NCBI RefSeq assembly: GCF_944324745.1
Contig: NZ_CALUXO010000080.1
Span: forward strand, 1 to 60,927
Length of the DNA stretch: 60,927 nt
Direction: 5' to 3'
From: an uncultured Thomasclavelia sp.
Lineage (GTDB): Bacteria > Bacillota_I > Bacilli_A > Erysipelotrichales > Coprobacillaceae
Part shown: one piece after another, positions 17,703 through 26,781 of the stretch
Layout: each line of letters starts with the position of its first letter
Numbering within the stretch: the first letter of the stretch is position 1
Program-made: the position numbers and the translations under genes
The notes under the pieces: generated by a model
The model's input: the letters and a program-made list of their open reading frames with translations, nothing else
The model's database searches: none
What the model was told of the DNA's origin: nothing

Positions 17703-18344
17703 ATGAATTCAAAAGAAAAGAAACTGGTGAAAATCAGCTATATAATTTATTATTTGTTATTAATAACAGCAATGATTTATTGTTATTTAAATCATAATAA
17801 TAATGGAATGATGATGGGATTAATGGCCAGCTTTACTTGTTTTTTAGTACCTTTGATTTTAAAAATATTAGGATTTAAATCAGTTTTTGGAATATATATC
17901 ATTAATATTATTTTTGCAGCTATTGCAAGTATTTTAGGAAGCATGTTAGGCGCTTATTCAATTCCTTTTTTTGATAAAATCCTTCATTTTTCTAGCGGCT
18001 TATTTATTACTGAACTGGCATATATGATTTTTTGTTATTTCAAAAAGAAAATTGATTTTAAAACTAATGACGAGCGAAAACTGGCGATATTATTTATCAA
18101 TGCATGTAATATGTTAGTAGCAGTATATTGGGAATTTTTTGAATACTTTTGTTTGATTTTTTTGAATAATGATGCCATTAGACATTACACAACTGGAGTA
18201 CATGATACAATTACTGATATGTTAGTAGCCTGTTTAGGTGGTTTTATTATTACTAGTCGAGTTGTTCATTATTATAGAACCAATAAATCTAATTATTGGA
18301 TTAGGTTAGTTGATAATTTTTTTGAAAACAATAAATTTAAATAA
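17703..18344 (+). CDS. YjdF/DUF2238-like integral membrane protein
   Basis: 213 residues with about six hydrophobic helices. The polar motifs sit where YjdF-type (DUF2238) membrane proteins have theirs: FFDKILHFSSGL near the middle, a W-E-F-F-E-Y helix, and H-D-T-I-T-D-M at the start of the last helix. The biochemical role of the family is unknown. AGAAAGGG precedes ATG 17703. It stands alone between two intergenic gaps and appears unconnected to the large operon. Confidence 0.65.
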   Translation: MNSKEKKLVKISYIIYYLLLITAMIYCYLNHNNNGMMMGLMASFTCFLVPLILKILGFKSVFGIYIINIIFAAIASILGSMLGAYSIPFFDKILHFSSGLFITELAYMIFCYFKKKIDFKTNDERKLAILFINACNMLVAVYWEFFEYFCLIFLNNDAIRHYTTGVHDTITDMLVACLGGFIITSRVVHYYRTNKSNYWIRLVDNFFENNKFK

Positions 18345-18395
18345 AGAATTTTTAGTGTTTTAAGGATAAAAATAATCAGATATTAGCGTGATTGA

Positions 18396-18426
18396 TTGAC
18401 AACTTTTTTGTAAAAAATGTTATATT
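18396..18426 (+). promoter_or_regulatory. Candidate sigma-A promoter of the 32-kb operon
   Basis: TTGACA at 18396-18401 and TTATAT/TATATT at 18420-18426, with 18-19 nt between. About 180 nt of AT-rich leader separate it from the first start codon. It is the best promoter-like sequence ahead of the 26-gene run. Confidence 0.5.
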
Positions 18427-18609
18427 TTGGTTAAATTGAGAATTAGATGGGGAAATTTACCAAAATTTAAAACTATTTAGATAAATTAGATTTAATATTA
18501 TCCGTAATTTTGATACAATATCTAATAACAATACATTATTTTATAATTTGAAAAAAGTTATAAACCAAGGGTAAAATTGCAATATTAAAAAGTAAAGTGA
18601 GGGGATATT

Positions 18610-19236
18610 GTGAGTTTACATGATGATTTAAATAATGAAAATTTATTTGATGAAAACCAACCAGGGGATTATGAATATAGTGAAAACCAATATGGTAAAA
18701 CGGCAAAGGGACAGTTAACATTAGAAAATGGTCAACGTAATGCCTACGCTCAAAGAACTGTTGGTGGTAATGACCGCTTGGCAACTGATGATGGAGGTCA
18801 TTTGATTGCAACTAGATTTAATGGCTCTGGGGAAAAAGAAAATATGGATGCTCAAGATGCTAATTTAAATCGTGGCTCTTATAAAATTCATGAAAATGAA
18901 TTGGCTGATCAATTAAGTTCCGGCAATAAAGTTTATGAAAATGTTGAAACATTTAAATCAAACGGATCGCAACGTCCGGATGCTTATATGGGATATACGA
19001 TTACTGAAGACCAAAATGGAAATCGTGAATGGGATGCTTTTTCATATACTAATGCCAGTGCCAGTGAGCAACAGGAGTGGAACGATTTAACGGAAAATAA
19101 TGATTTAATGGATGAATACGATAATGCCATGGATTATCCTGATGATTATAATCCTGGAGACTATGAATCTAATGATTATGATTCCGGTGATTATGATGGC
19201 GATAATGATAATGACAGTGGCAGTGAAATGGATTAA
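18610..19236 (+). CDS. DNA/RNA non-specific endonuclease (NS_2 type) with acidic tail
   Basis: GTG 18610 follows GTGAGGGG. About residues 30-140 match the NUC/Endonuclease_NS_2 His-Me-finger family: G-Q-R-N-A-Y-A-Q-R, the catalytic motif DDGGHLIA (His64), then ENMDAQDANLNRGSYK supplying the metal-binding Asn, and a strand GNKVYENVETF. The family cuts DNA and RNA without sequence preference. No signal peptide. Residues ~160-208 are an extreme Asp/Tyr/Asn tail with repeated GDY units, also seen once near the N-terminus. The tail may mimic nucleic acid, hold the enzyme inactive or dock partners. First gene of the operon, probably its effector. Confidence 0.8.
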   Translation: MSLHDDLNNENLFDENQPGDYEYSENQYGKTAKGQLTLENGQRNAYAQRTVGGNDRLATDDGGHLIATRFNGSGEKENMDAQDANLNRGSYKIHENELADQLSSGNKVYENVETFKSNGSQRPDAYMGYTITEDQNGNREWDAFSYTNASASEQQEWNDLTENNDLMDEYDNAMDYPDDYNPGDYESNDYDSGDYDGDNDNDSGSEMD

Positions 19237-19256
19237 ATTCTGTGAGGGGATGAACA

Positions 19257-20618
19257 ATGATTAGAGATTTAACAAAATCAGTAATTGATGGTTCTATTGT
19301 CAAAGATAATCAAAATGAGTCTAAATATTTAAGTGATTATGTTGTTAGTTTTCCCAGTTATAATAATGATATTTATTTAAATTCTGAGTTGTTGTCGAAA
19401 CACTTGTTATTAATTGGGGCAATTGGAACCGGAAAGACTAATGTAATTCATAAAATCATGAAAGATATTAATAATTTAAATCGGGATTCATTTGCCATGA
19501 TCTTTGATACTAAAGGCGATTTTTATCGTTATTATAATAAAGAAAAAGATATTTTAATATCTACTGGTAAGAATTATCGATCAGTAACTAATTTTTATAA
19601 TGTTTTCAAAGAAATTAAAGCTTATTCAAATGATGTAGAGGAACAAAGAAGCTTTGCTAGAGAGATTGCTAAATCGTATTTTGTTGATCGTAAAAATGAA
19701 AGTCAGCCATTTTTTTCAAATGCTGCGCAGCAAATATTTGCTAATATCTTAATTGCTTTTAATGAGGGGTTAATTGGAACAAATGATCAAAAGGTGTTAA
19801 AAAGTAAGGAAGATATTTTCAATCTTAATACAACAAAAAAATCAGAGTTATCAAATGCAACTATTTGGAATTTTTTTCAAAATCATAGCGATAGTGAAAT
19901 TGCAATGATTTTGAAAGAATGTCATTTTAGAAATACCGAATCTGCGGTTGGTGATGCCAGAAGTAAACAGGCATTAGGAGTTTTTGGGGAACTTAGAAGT
20001 ATGATAGAAGATTATTTTACTGATGCTTTTGGTCAAAGTGATGTTAATAAAGATGTTTCAATAATTGAAACTGTTCGGAATAAAAATGGTGTCAAAATAT
20101 TTATTGAATATGATTTAACTAAAGGACAAGTATTGTCACCAGTATATTCACTGTTGTTTGATTTAGCTTTAAAAGAAGCGTTGGGGAGAAAGAAAAGCAG
20201 GGGCGAGTGTTATTTTATTATAGATGAATTAAAGCTATTACCTAAATTAAATCATTTAGAGGATGCTTTAAATTTTGGACGTTCATTAGGGGTAAAGTGT
20301 GTTTGTGGAATTCAAAATATTCATCAGCTTGAGGATGCTTATGGTGAATTTACCGCTAAGTCATTATTGAGTGGATTTATGAACGTTTTTTCTTTTTATG
20401 TTTTAGATTTTCAAACGCGTAAATATATTATTGATAATTTTGGTGAAAATTATGTAGATTTTTATTATTACAATGAAAAACAAAAGCCAATTAACGTTCA
20501 AAAAGAAGGACATATTGTCGAAGATTATGATATTTTATCACTTGGTCGTGGCCAGGCGATTATTAAACTAGATGGATTAAAACCATTTATTTATCAATTT
20601 GGCAAATATGATGATTAG
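19257..20618 (+). CDS. VirD4/TraD/HerA-like P-loop ATPase
   Basis: 453 residues. Walker A GAIGTGKT at residues 54-61, then the coupling-protein hallmark F-A-M-I-F-D-T-K-G-D-F, Walker B Y-F-I-I-D-E-L-K-L-L, and a sensor-like motif G-V-K-C-V-C-G-I-Q-N near residue 350. This is the plan of the TraD/TraG/VirD4 (type IV coupling protein) and HerA group of DNA- or protein-pumping hexameric motors. The usual N-terminal membrane helices are absent, so it is probably cytosolic or recruited by a small membrane protein two genes on. No relaxase or conjugation genes are nearby, so a role outside conjugation is likely. Confidence 0.8.
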   Translation: MIRDLTKSVIDGSIVKDNQNESKYLSDYVVSFPSYNNDIYLNSELLSKHLLLIGAIGTGKTNVIHKIMKDINNLNRDSFAMIFDTKGDFYRYYNKEKDILISTGKNYRSVTNFYNVFKEIKAYSNDVEEQRSFAREIAKSYFVDRKNESQPFFSNAAQQIFANILIAFNEGLIGTNDQKVLKSKEDIFNLNTTKKSELSNATIWNFFQNHSDSEIAMILKECHFRNTESAVGDARSKQALGVFGELRSMIEDYFTDAFGQSDVNKDVSIIETVRNKNGVKIFIEYDLTKGQVLSPVYSLLFDLALKEALGRKKSRGECYFIIDELKLLPKLNHLEDALNFGRSLGVKCVCGIQNIHQLEDAYGEFTAKSLLSGFMNVFSFYVLDFQTRKYIIDNFGENYVDFYYYNEKQKPINVQKEGHIVEDYDILSLGRGQAIIKLDGLKPFIYQFGKYDD

Positions 20619-20629
20619 GAGGAAAAATA

Positions 20630-21835
20630 ATGGATGATCGATATGGTGGCAGAATTAGTCGTCGTAAGATGCGACTAAATGATTTTTATGATACATGCAA
20701 TGAAAATATTTATGTTTTTGGCGGCAGTAATTTACAGTATCGATTAAAGCTGTTAGGAAGACATCTAGAAAAAATGTATCGAAATAATGTACCGACAATT
20801 GTTTTTTTTAGTGCCAGTAATAATAGTTTTACGCATCAAGAAATAACTAATACTATTTTATATACTAAAAAAAAGTTACATGATACCCAAAATAAATTAA
20901 TATTAATTGATAAAGATTATCCGTATTATCATCCATTACTAGGAGTTGAATTTAAGGATATTGTTAAAGTGGTTGATAGTAATGATGATTTATTGCGGGA
21001 TGATAGTGCCTATTTAGATAGTATTTTAACGATTATTAAAGCTGAAAAAATACCACTTAAATTACATTCGATTATGGAATATACTAACTTAAATTTAAAT
21101 GTTTTAATTGATAAATGTAATGATTTAATCAGTAGAGTTAATAGCAGTACATTAAAGCAAGATTTGATCGAAGCTAAAGAAATGTTTGAAGAAGATCAAC
21201 TGACAAAAATATCTTCAGCACCAGTAAGAAAATTACTGAAAAAGTTAGATTTTTCAATCACTGATTTAAATAATAAATATTGTCATTATAGTATTAGTAA
21301 TGCCGTTAAACAAAATCAAATAATTTGCATAAATTTAGCTAATGGAACTAAAGAATTAATGGACTATTTTCAAGCAGAATTATCTTATGTCGGAAGCAAT
21401 TATAATGTAATTTTATTTGATGTTAATTGTGCTTTGAATGACAAATTTGAAGATAAAATGATTGATACTGATGCATTATCAATTTATTCAAGTAATTTTA
21501 ATCGTGATTTCAGCACCATTAAGCAAGAAGCAATTTTAGGAAAGAAAAATGTAACATTACTATTTAAAATGCAACCTGGAACAGCTTCTTCAATTGTCGA
21601 TTATTATGGGGAACATGATTATATTTATAAATTAGAAGGACATGGACGTGGACATGGAGTATTAGATATTTTTCACTTGCGAGATACTCATTATAGTAAT
21701 TCACAAACACATCGAGAGCGAGTTAATAAACTTTCTGGTGAAAATGTTGCAGATTTATTAGAAAATTTTGAATGTTTTGAAATTAGGGGCAATGATATTA
21801 TTTATCATAATAATGTTAGTTATGAAGATTTATAA
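20630..21835 (+). CDS. Possible degenerate partner of the VirD4-like ATPase
   Basis: 401 residues, 11 nt after the ATPase gene, with AGGAGG. An N-terminal strand-loop (I-Y-V-F-G-G-S-N-L-Q) sits where a P-loop would be but lacks Gly-Lys-Thr. A later strand (Y-N-V-I-L-F-D-V-N) resembles a Walker B position. It could be an inactive paralogue that forms a mixed ring with its neighbour. This is a structural guess; no named family is recognised. The C-terminal part has GHGRGHGVLDIFHLRD and no membrane segment. Confidence 0.6.
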   Translation: MDDRYGGRISRRKMRLNDFYDTCNENIYVFGGSNLQYRLKLLGRHLEKMYRNNVPTIVFFSASNNSFTHQEITNTILYTKKKLHDTQNKLILIDKDYPYYHPLLGVEFKDIVKVVDSNDDLLRDDSAYLDSILTIIKAEKIPLKLHSIMEYTNLNLNVLIDKCNDLISRVNSSTLKQDLIEAKEMFEEDQLTKISSAPVRKLLKKLDFSITDLNNKYCHYSISNAVKQNQIICINLANGTKELMDYFQAELSYVGSNYNVILFDVNCALNDKFEDKMIDTDALSIYSSNFNRDFSTIKQEAILGKKNVTLLFKMQPGTASSIVDYYGEHDYIYKLEGHGRGHGVLDIFHLRDTHYSNSQTHRERVNKLSGENVADLLENFECFEIRGNDIIYHNNVSYEDL

Positions 21836-21868
21836 TAGTCTTGTTTTATTAGAAAGAAGGGGTTAATA

Positions 21869-22312
21869 ATGCCGATAAATGACCAAGAAATGGCTCAGAT
21901 CATAAAAAAATTTATGGAAAAAAATTCACCAGAGAAAAAGCAAGAAAAGAATAAAAAAGAGCAGGAAGAACAAAAGCACGAACAAGAGGATAAAAAAGAA
22001 AAGAAAAAACAACAAATATTTATTTATAATGATCCTCAAAAAGATAATTTAGAAGTAAAGTATAATCAAACTAATTATCAACCTCCGCTTTTGCAAGTTC
22101 AAAGAGATCAAATAGTTCATACTTCCAATACTGTTTTAAACAGTGCTGTTTCTGGTATTGCTGGATTATTTCGGTTACTTTTAGCAATTCCTTGGAAATG
22201 GGTAATTGGAATTATTGTTTTTATAGCTGTTATTATTAATTTCCAAACTATTATAACTTACGGTCTTATTCTTCTGGTTGGTGGGATTTTGTTATATTCT
22301 TTTTTGAGTTGA
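21869..22312 (+). CDS. Small membrane protein with charged N-terminal region
   Basis: 147 residues. Residues ~15-50 are almost entirely Lys, Glu and Gln (single helix or coiled coil). About 50-85 is a polar linker, and the last ~50 residues form two hydrophobic helices (IGIIVFIAVII and LILLVGGILLYSFL). It should sit in the membrane with its long charged arm in the cytoplasm, and might tether the soluble components of the operon. No family recognised. AGAAGGGG precedes ATG 21869. Confidence 0.7.
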   Translation: MPINDQEMAQIIKKFMEKNSPEKKQEKNKKEQEEQKHEQEDKKEKKKQQIFIYNDPQKDNLEVKYNQTNYQPPLLQVQRDQIVHTSNTVLNSAVSGIAGLFRLLLAIPWKWVIGIIVFIAVIINFQTIITYGLILLVGGILLYSFLS

Positions 22313-22315
22313 TAT

Positions 22316-22924
22316 ATGAAATTATATTTAATGCACTTTCAACCTTCATCTACGGTTTTAGGACCATATTTAAGAAGTATTATTTGGGTTCAAGGTTGTC
22401 TAAAAAATTGTCCTGGTTGTATTGCCACAGAGAGTCATGAAATCAAAAAAGATGGCGGAGTGGAAGTTAATACAGTATTAAATTGGCTCAATGAGTATCC
22501 TGATAATGAAGGAATAACAATTTCTGGTGGTGAACCTTTTTTACAGGCAAAGGCCTTAGTGGAGCTTGCTAGCGAAGTAAAAAGACAAGCTAAGGGAGTA
22601 ATTATTTATAGTGGCTATACTTATGATGAATTAGTTAATAAACATGATCAAGATATTAATAATTTATTAAAGCTGACTGATTTATTAATTGATGGACCCT
22701 TTATTGAACAACTAGATAATAATGAAGCTGGACGCGGTTCCACTAATCAAAATTTTATATTTCTAACCTCAAGATATAAAAAAGATAAAGCTTATTTTTT
22801 TCAAGAACGCCAAGCTAATATTTATATTGATGGTAATAAATATATTATGGAAGGGATCCCTAGTGAAGAAGATAAAATATTATATGAAGCAATTATAGGA
22901 GATTTAAACAATGGAAACAAATAG
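22316..22924 (+). CDS. Radical-SAM activating enzyme, NrdG-like
   Basis: 202 residues with the compact radical-SAM plan of glycyl-radical activases: WVQGCLKNCPGC supplies the CxxxCxxC 4Fe-4S ligands, ISGGEPF the SAM-binding segment, and LIDGPF with GRGSTNQNF the NrdG-like C-terminal signature. Such enzymes cleave S-adenosylmethionine to install a glycyl radical on a partner, normally anaerobic ribonucleotide reductase NrdD. No NrdD or other glycyl-radical enzyme lies in the window, so the target is unknown. It may be a distant chromosomal NrdD or a protein of this operon. It overlaps the next gene by 14 nt. Confidence 0.85.
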   Translation: MKLYLMHFQPSSTVLGPYLRSIIWVQGCLKNCPGCIATESHEIKKDGGVEVNTVLNWLNEYPDNEGITISGGEPFLQAKALVELASEVKRQAKGVIIYSGYTYDELVNKHDQDINNLLKLTDLLIDGPFIEQLDNNEAGRGSTNQNFIFLTSRYKKDKAYFFQERQANIYIDGNKYIMEGIPSEEDKILYEAIIGDLNNGNK

Positions 22925-23744
22925 AGTGCTAGATCGGGGAAGTCATCTATTGATTCCTTATCAAGAAACAACCAATATAACTATTTCATCAAAAGGTTTT
23001 GATGATTTTGATCTTGCCGGATTAGAAAATAATCGAACCGGTAAATATGGTGGTTGTCTTAATATTATTAAATATTTAAGTGGTGGTAATTTAAGAATTA
23101 GAGCGATTAGAAGCAGCAATGATAGCTTTATTATCACATATAAAAATAATGGAATTAAAGATAAAGTAGTTATTAATGGGGAAGAGATAGAAATAAATTT
23201 AGATGATACGACGATTACTTTAAACATCAATGATGACATGAAAATGCAAATTCATATTATTTCTAATGAAGAAGTAATCAATCAAGAAGCAATTAAAGAA
23301 GAGGAATCTAAAAAGGAAGACTTGGAAAAACAACATACTTCATTAAAAGAACAGTATGAGAAAATAAAACAAGAAAATGAATTGTTAGTCAAAGATAATG
23401 AACAATTAAAACAAAATTATCAAACACTCCAAAAACAAAATGAAGCAATCATTAAAGAAATTGATAATTACAAAAAAGATATTAAAGAATTAAATGAGAC
23501 ATTTAGCCAAAATAAAAATCAAAATGATTTACTGCAAAAACAATTCGATGGTACTTTAAGACACTATGGGATTACTAAAGATGTTTTCAATGAATATAAA
23601 GAAGAAAATAATAGTCAGAAAATTAAAGAAATTTTAAGTGATATTCAAACGGAATTAAAAGAGGCTGAAGAGTTATTAAAAGAATATATCGAAAATAAGC
23701 AAAAGAGAGTTGATCAAATCCGTCAGATGATAAAACCTGAATAA
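22911..23744 (+). CDS. Beta-rich domain plus long coiled coil
   Basis: 277 residues. About 1-118 are strand-rich with Gly/Asn turns (an FHA-like or other small beta sandwich cannot be excluded, but I see no diagnostic FHA motif). About 120-210 is a continuous Glu/Gln/Lys/Asn coiled coil, and a second helix covers the last 50 residues. No enzyme motif. It overlaps the radical-SAM gene by 14 nt. A scaffold role within a complex is inferred from architecture. Confidence 0.65.
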   Translation: METNRVLDRGSHLLIPYQETTNITISSKGFDDFDLAGLENNRTGKYGGCLNIIKYLSGGNLRIRAIRSSNDSFIITYKNNGIKDKVVINGEEIEINLDDTTITLNINDDMKMQIHIISNEEVINQEAIKEEESKKEDLEKQHTSLKEQYEKIKQENELLVKDNEQLKQNYQTLQKQNEAIIKEIDNYKKDIKELNETFSQNKNQNDLLQKQFDGTLRHYGITKDVFNEYKEENNSQKIKEILSDIQTELKEAEELLKEYIENKQKRVDQIRQMIKPE

Positions 23745-23760
23745 AAAGGAGGCGTTGATG

Positions 23761-25257
23761 ATGAATGGTTATCAGGGACAAATTAACTTGTTAAAACGTC
23801 GAATTAATCAACTTGAAGATGAACGAAGAGCGGCAATAGAAAAAGAAAGAAGAAGATTTGAAGTAGAATTGCAGCGTTTAGAACAAAGAATGTTACGTCA
23901 AAACGCAGCTGATCGAAAAAAGCTGGAACAAGAATACCAACGTAAAATTAAAGAATACGAACGATTTATTCGTGGTGAAATTACCAGTTTAGATAAAGAG
24001 TTGCAAGAAGAAATTCGCCAGAAGAATCGTGAAATCTCATCTTTAAAAAGACAAATGAAAGAGATTGAAAAAAGTCTTAGGGATAGCGTTGAAGGTTTGA
24101 AGAAAAATATCCAGGAAGATTTAAAAAGAAAACGAGAAATTGCCAGTCGCTATGTTAAGGAGTTTAGAGATGTAGTAGCATCTTTTGTTAAGATACCCCA
24201 TCAAAAATTCACACCTAATAAGCTGGATACGATTAAAGAAGTAGAAAAAGAATTTAATGTTCTTGATGACGGGGAAATGTATGAAGCTAAAACGGCTGTT
24301 GCTATTTCATCAACATCAGCTTTACACCGTTTAGAAATTGAAGTTGCTGAATTGTCTAGTCAATGGGTAAATGAGTATCAATTATATAAGCAATATACCA
24401 GTCATTTGTTTTATAGTATCTATGATCATATGGCTAACTGGAAATCCGATTATGCGACAAAAATTAACGAAATTGAAGTAGCGGATAATTTTTATTTAAA
24501 TGATTTTGATGAAAATAAAATTAATATAATTAAAGAAATCGACTTTTGGTCTTTTGGAAAATATTTAGAATATTTTAAACAGTTAGAAAAAGAATTAGAA
24601 TTAATAAAAGAAATTGAACATCGAGGAATCGATAATTATTTGTTAGATGAAGATAGTATCAGTGTAATCGCTTTAATTGAAAAAAGCCGGGCTTTAAATG
24701 AAACACTAAATCAAATCTTTGAGATTTATACTAAAGCAAAAGACAATCAAGAAAAATATCATTTACGTACAGAAATAATGGATGAACTCATTAAACAATT
24801 TGAAATAAAACGTAATGTCCAAAAAAGCCAAATTAAAGTTGAAAAAGCACAAGATGATAGTGCCTTGGATTATGTTAATTATAAATTATTAGCTAAAAAG
24901 TTAGTTGGGGATCCACGAAGAAGTTTACATGGCATTTTAATTAGTACCGGTGATTTAGAAATTCACATTTATATTCGACCTGAAGATTTAGGTAATCGTT
25001 ATCGTAATATTATTTTATTATATGATGATTTTGGTGATCAGGGCTACTTATCTTCAGCTGAATATGATGATTATCAAATGCTGCTTAGAATTTTAAGACA
25101 ATTGGGTCTTAAGATTGATAATAACGGTTATGAAGAAAATGATATCTGGTATATACCGTTTGCCGATTTACAGGCGGTATCCAATTTACAAGCTAGTAGA
25201 GATATAAATATTCAAAAATTTGCCGGAAAATTAAATCGGGCAATTAGAAGTAGATAA
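23761..25257 (+). CDS. Coiled-coil protein with mixed C-terminal domain (I)
   Basis: AAAAGGAGG at 23746-23752 serves either ATG 23758 or ATG 23761; I give the latter. Residues ~1-140 are a long Arg/Glu/Gln coiled coil. About 145-370 is helical. The final ~120 residues are alpha/beta (HGILISTGDLEIHIYIRPEDLG, later IWYIPFADLQ). The next gene has the same plan and similar length, so the two may pair. No known domain; probably a structural element of the complex. Confidence 0.65.
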   Translation: MNGYQGQINLLKRRINQLEDERRAAIEKERRRFEVELQRLEQRMLRQNAADRKKLEQEYQRKIKEYERFIRGEITSLDKELQEEIRQKNREISSLKRQMKEIEKSLRDSVEGLKKNIQEDLKRKREIASRYVKEFRDVVASFVKIPHQKFTPNKLDTIKEVEKEFNVLDDGEMYEAKTAVAISSTSALHRLEIEVAELSSQWVNEYQLYKQYTSHLFYSIYDHMANWKSDYATKINEIEVADNFYLNDFDENKINIIKEIDFWSFGKYLEYFKQLEKELELIKEIEHRGIDNYLLDEDSISVIALIEKSRALNETLNQIFEIYTKAKDNQEKYHLRTEIMDELIKQFEIKRNVQKSQIKVEKAQDDSALDYVNYKLLAKKLVGDPRRSLHGILISTGDLEIHIYIRPEDLGNRYRNIILLYDDFGDQGYLSSAEYDDYQMLLRILRQLGLKIDNNGYEENDIWYIPFADLQAVSNLQASRDINIQKFAGKLNRAIRSR

Positions 25258-25269
25258 AGGAGATAAAAA

Positions 25270-26757
25270 ATGAGTAGTAAAGTTATAATTAGTGCTGAAG
25301 ATTTTCAATATTTAGAAGCGTATCAAAAACTTAATGCCACTGCAGTCTATGATACTTTTGGAAAGCTTAAAGGTTATTATGTATATGACCATTATGCTAG
25401 ACAAGCAAAAGCTAAAAAAATGGCAGCTTACAAAGCCTTTGAAAATGAAATTAATGATATTAAAAATAAAATTAATAAAATTAGTAATGAAAAGATAATA
25501 TTGGATACTGAAATAGCTCATCAAATCAATAATACTATGAATGATTATGAAAAAAAGTTAAAAAACACTCAAAATTTAAATCAAGTTTCTCAAATATTTA
25601 ATGAAGCAACTAGTAAAACAGCCAAAACAATAAAAAGTTTTCATGACAAATTAATAGCGAATTATCATAATGAAATTAATGCGATGACCAAGTCATATAA
25701 AAATACGCTTAATGCCATGTATACTAATAATATCAATGAGTTAAAAGCATTAGAACATGATTTAGCTAGTAAAAAAAATAAAGCCAATAATTATGCTTTA
25801 GCTTATCTAAATAAAGCTCAAGCAGCTTTACAGACATTAGAAGATGTATATGATGAACACTACAACAACAATAATGTTATCAACAATTTAAAGAACACTT
25901 TAGAAACTTGTAGTACTAATATTAAAAATGGTCTTTATGAAGCCGCAATGGCAGTAGCAATCGATGTTAATACACAGTGTTATCAAGAAATTCTTAACTT
26001 CGATTTACAACGGCAAGAATACAATAATTTATTAAAAGAAGCGACATATTATGTTGATTATTTACTTAAATATAGTGAAGAAAGAATGAAATTAAATCCG
26101 GATGTTTTAGATACAGTTAATCAGATGACAGATGGAAAACGAATTTCTAAAACAATGACTAAAAAAGAGCTAAGCTATTTTTCACCGGAAAAGAAAATAG
26201 ATTTAAATCTAGAATTACTAAAAACATATAAAGCTAAATTAGAGGATGAAACTAATGCTTATACTTTAGACCAGTTAAAAAAAGAAGTCGAAGAAATTAA
26301 ATGTTTATATCCTCAAGTTGATAAAGCTTTTAATGATGCTGTAGCATATTTTGGTAATTATTTAGAAAGAGAATCATTTATGAATAGTATTATTGATAAA
26401 TTTGAAGAACATGGTCGTATTTTTAAAAGCATGCGCTTGGGTGAAAAAGAAAATGAAGATGATTTTACTAAACCAATCTTTGTCCTATTTGAAGATGAAA
26501 GTACTAAATCTGAATTCATGATTGAAATTAATTATACCGGTTCACCAGATACCCGACTACAATCAGAATTTCATGTTCATCGAATCAAAGGTGATCCATA
26601 TAATCAACATGAAAATGATATGACGGAAAAATTAGTTCATCAAGCCATTGATGAAGATAATAAAGATGCTATCCATGGGGGAATTGGTTGTAATCGTTCA
26701 TCAATTGGAAAGCTATCTGATGATCAAAGAATTTTAAATGTCCGTCGCTTAATGTAA
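25270..26757 (+). CDS. Coiled-coil protein with mixed C-terminal domain (II)
   Basis: 495 residues, 12 nt after its neighbour, with AAGGAG. It opens with a short beta/alpha region (residues 1-45), continues as a long Asn/Lys/Glu helical region to about 370, and ends in an alpha/beta domain (P-I-F-V-L-F-E-D-E, then F-M-I-E-I-N-Y) and a His/Asp-rich tail (HVHRIKGDPYNQHEND). No membrane segment and no recognised family. Similar size and order to the previous gene suggest two related subunits, though I see little direct sequence identity. Confidence 0.65.
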   Translation: MSSKVIISAEDFQYLEAYQKLNATAVYDTFGKLKGYYVYDHYARQAKAKKMAAYKAFENEINDIKNKINKISNEKIILDTEIAHQINNTMNDYEKKLKNTQNLNQVSQIFNEATSKTAKTIKSFHDKLIANYHNEINAMTKSYKNTLNAMYTNNINELKALEHDLASKKNKANNYALAYLNKAQAALQTLEDVYDEHYNNNNVINNLKNTLETCSTNIKNGLYEAAMAVAIDVNTQCYQEILNFDLQRQEYNNLLKEATYYVDYLLKYSEERMKLNPDVLDTVNQMTDGKRISKTMTKKELSYFSPEKKIDLNLELLKTYKAKLEDETNAYTLDQLKKEVEEIKCLYPQVDKAFNDAVAYFGNYLERESFMNSIIDKFEEHGRIFKSMRLGEKENEDDFTKPIFVLFEDESTKSEFMIEINYTGSPDTRLQSEFHVHRIKGDPYNQHENDMTEKLVHQAIDEDNKDAIHGGIGCNRSSIGKLSDDQRILNVRRLM

Positions 26758-26781
26758 TTTATCTTGAAGGGAGGAATACTG

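Noticed and set aside
19257-21835. Conjugative element or ICE because of the VirD4-like ATPase
   Set aside because: No relaxase, VirB4, VirB6 or integrase, and no attachment-site repeats were seen.
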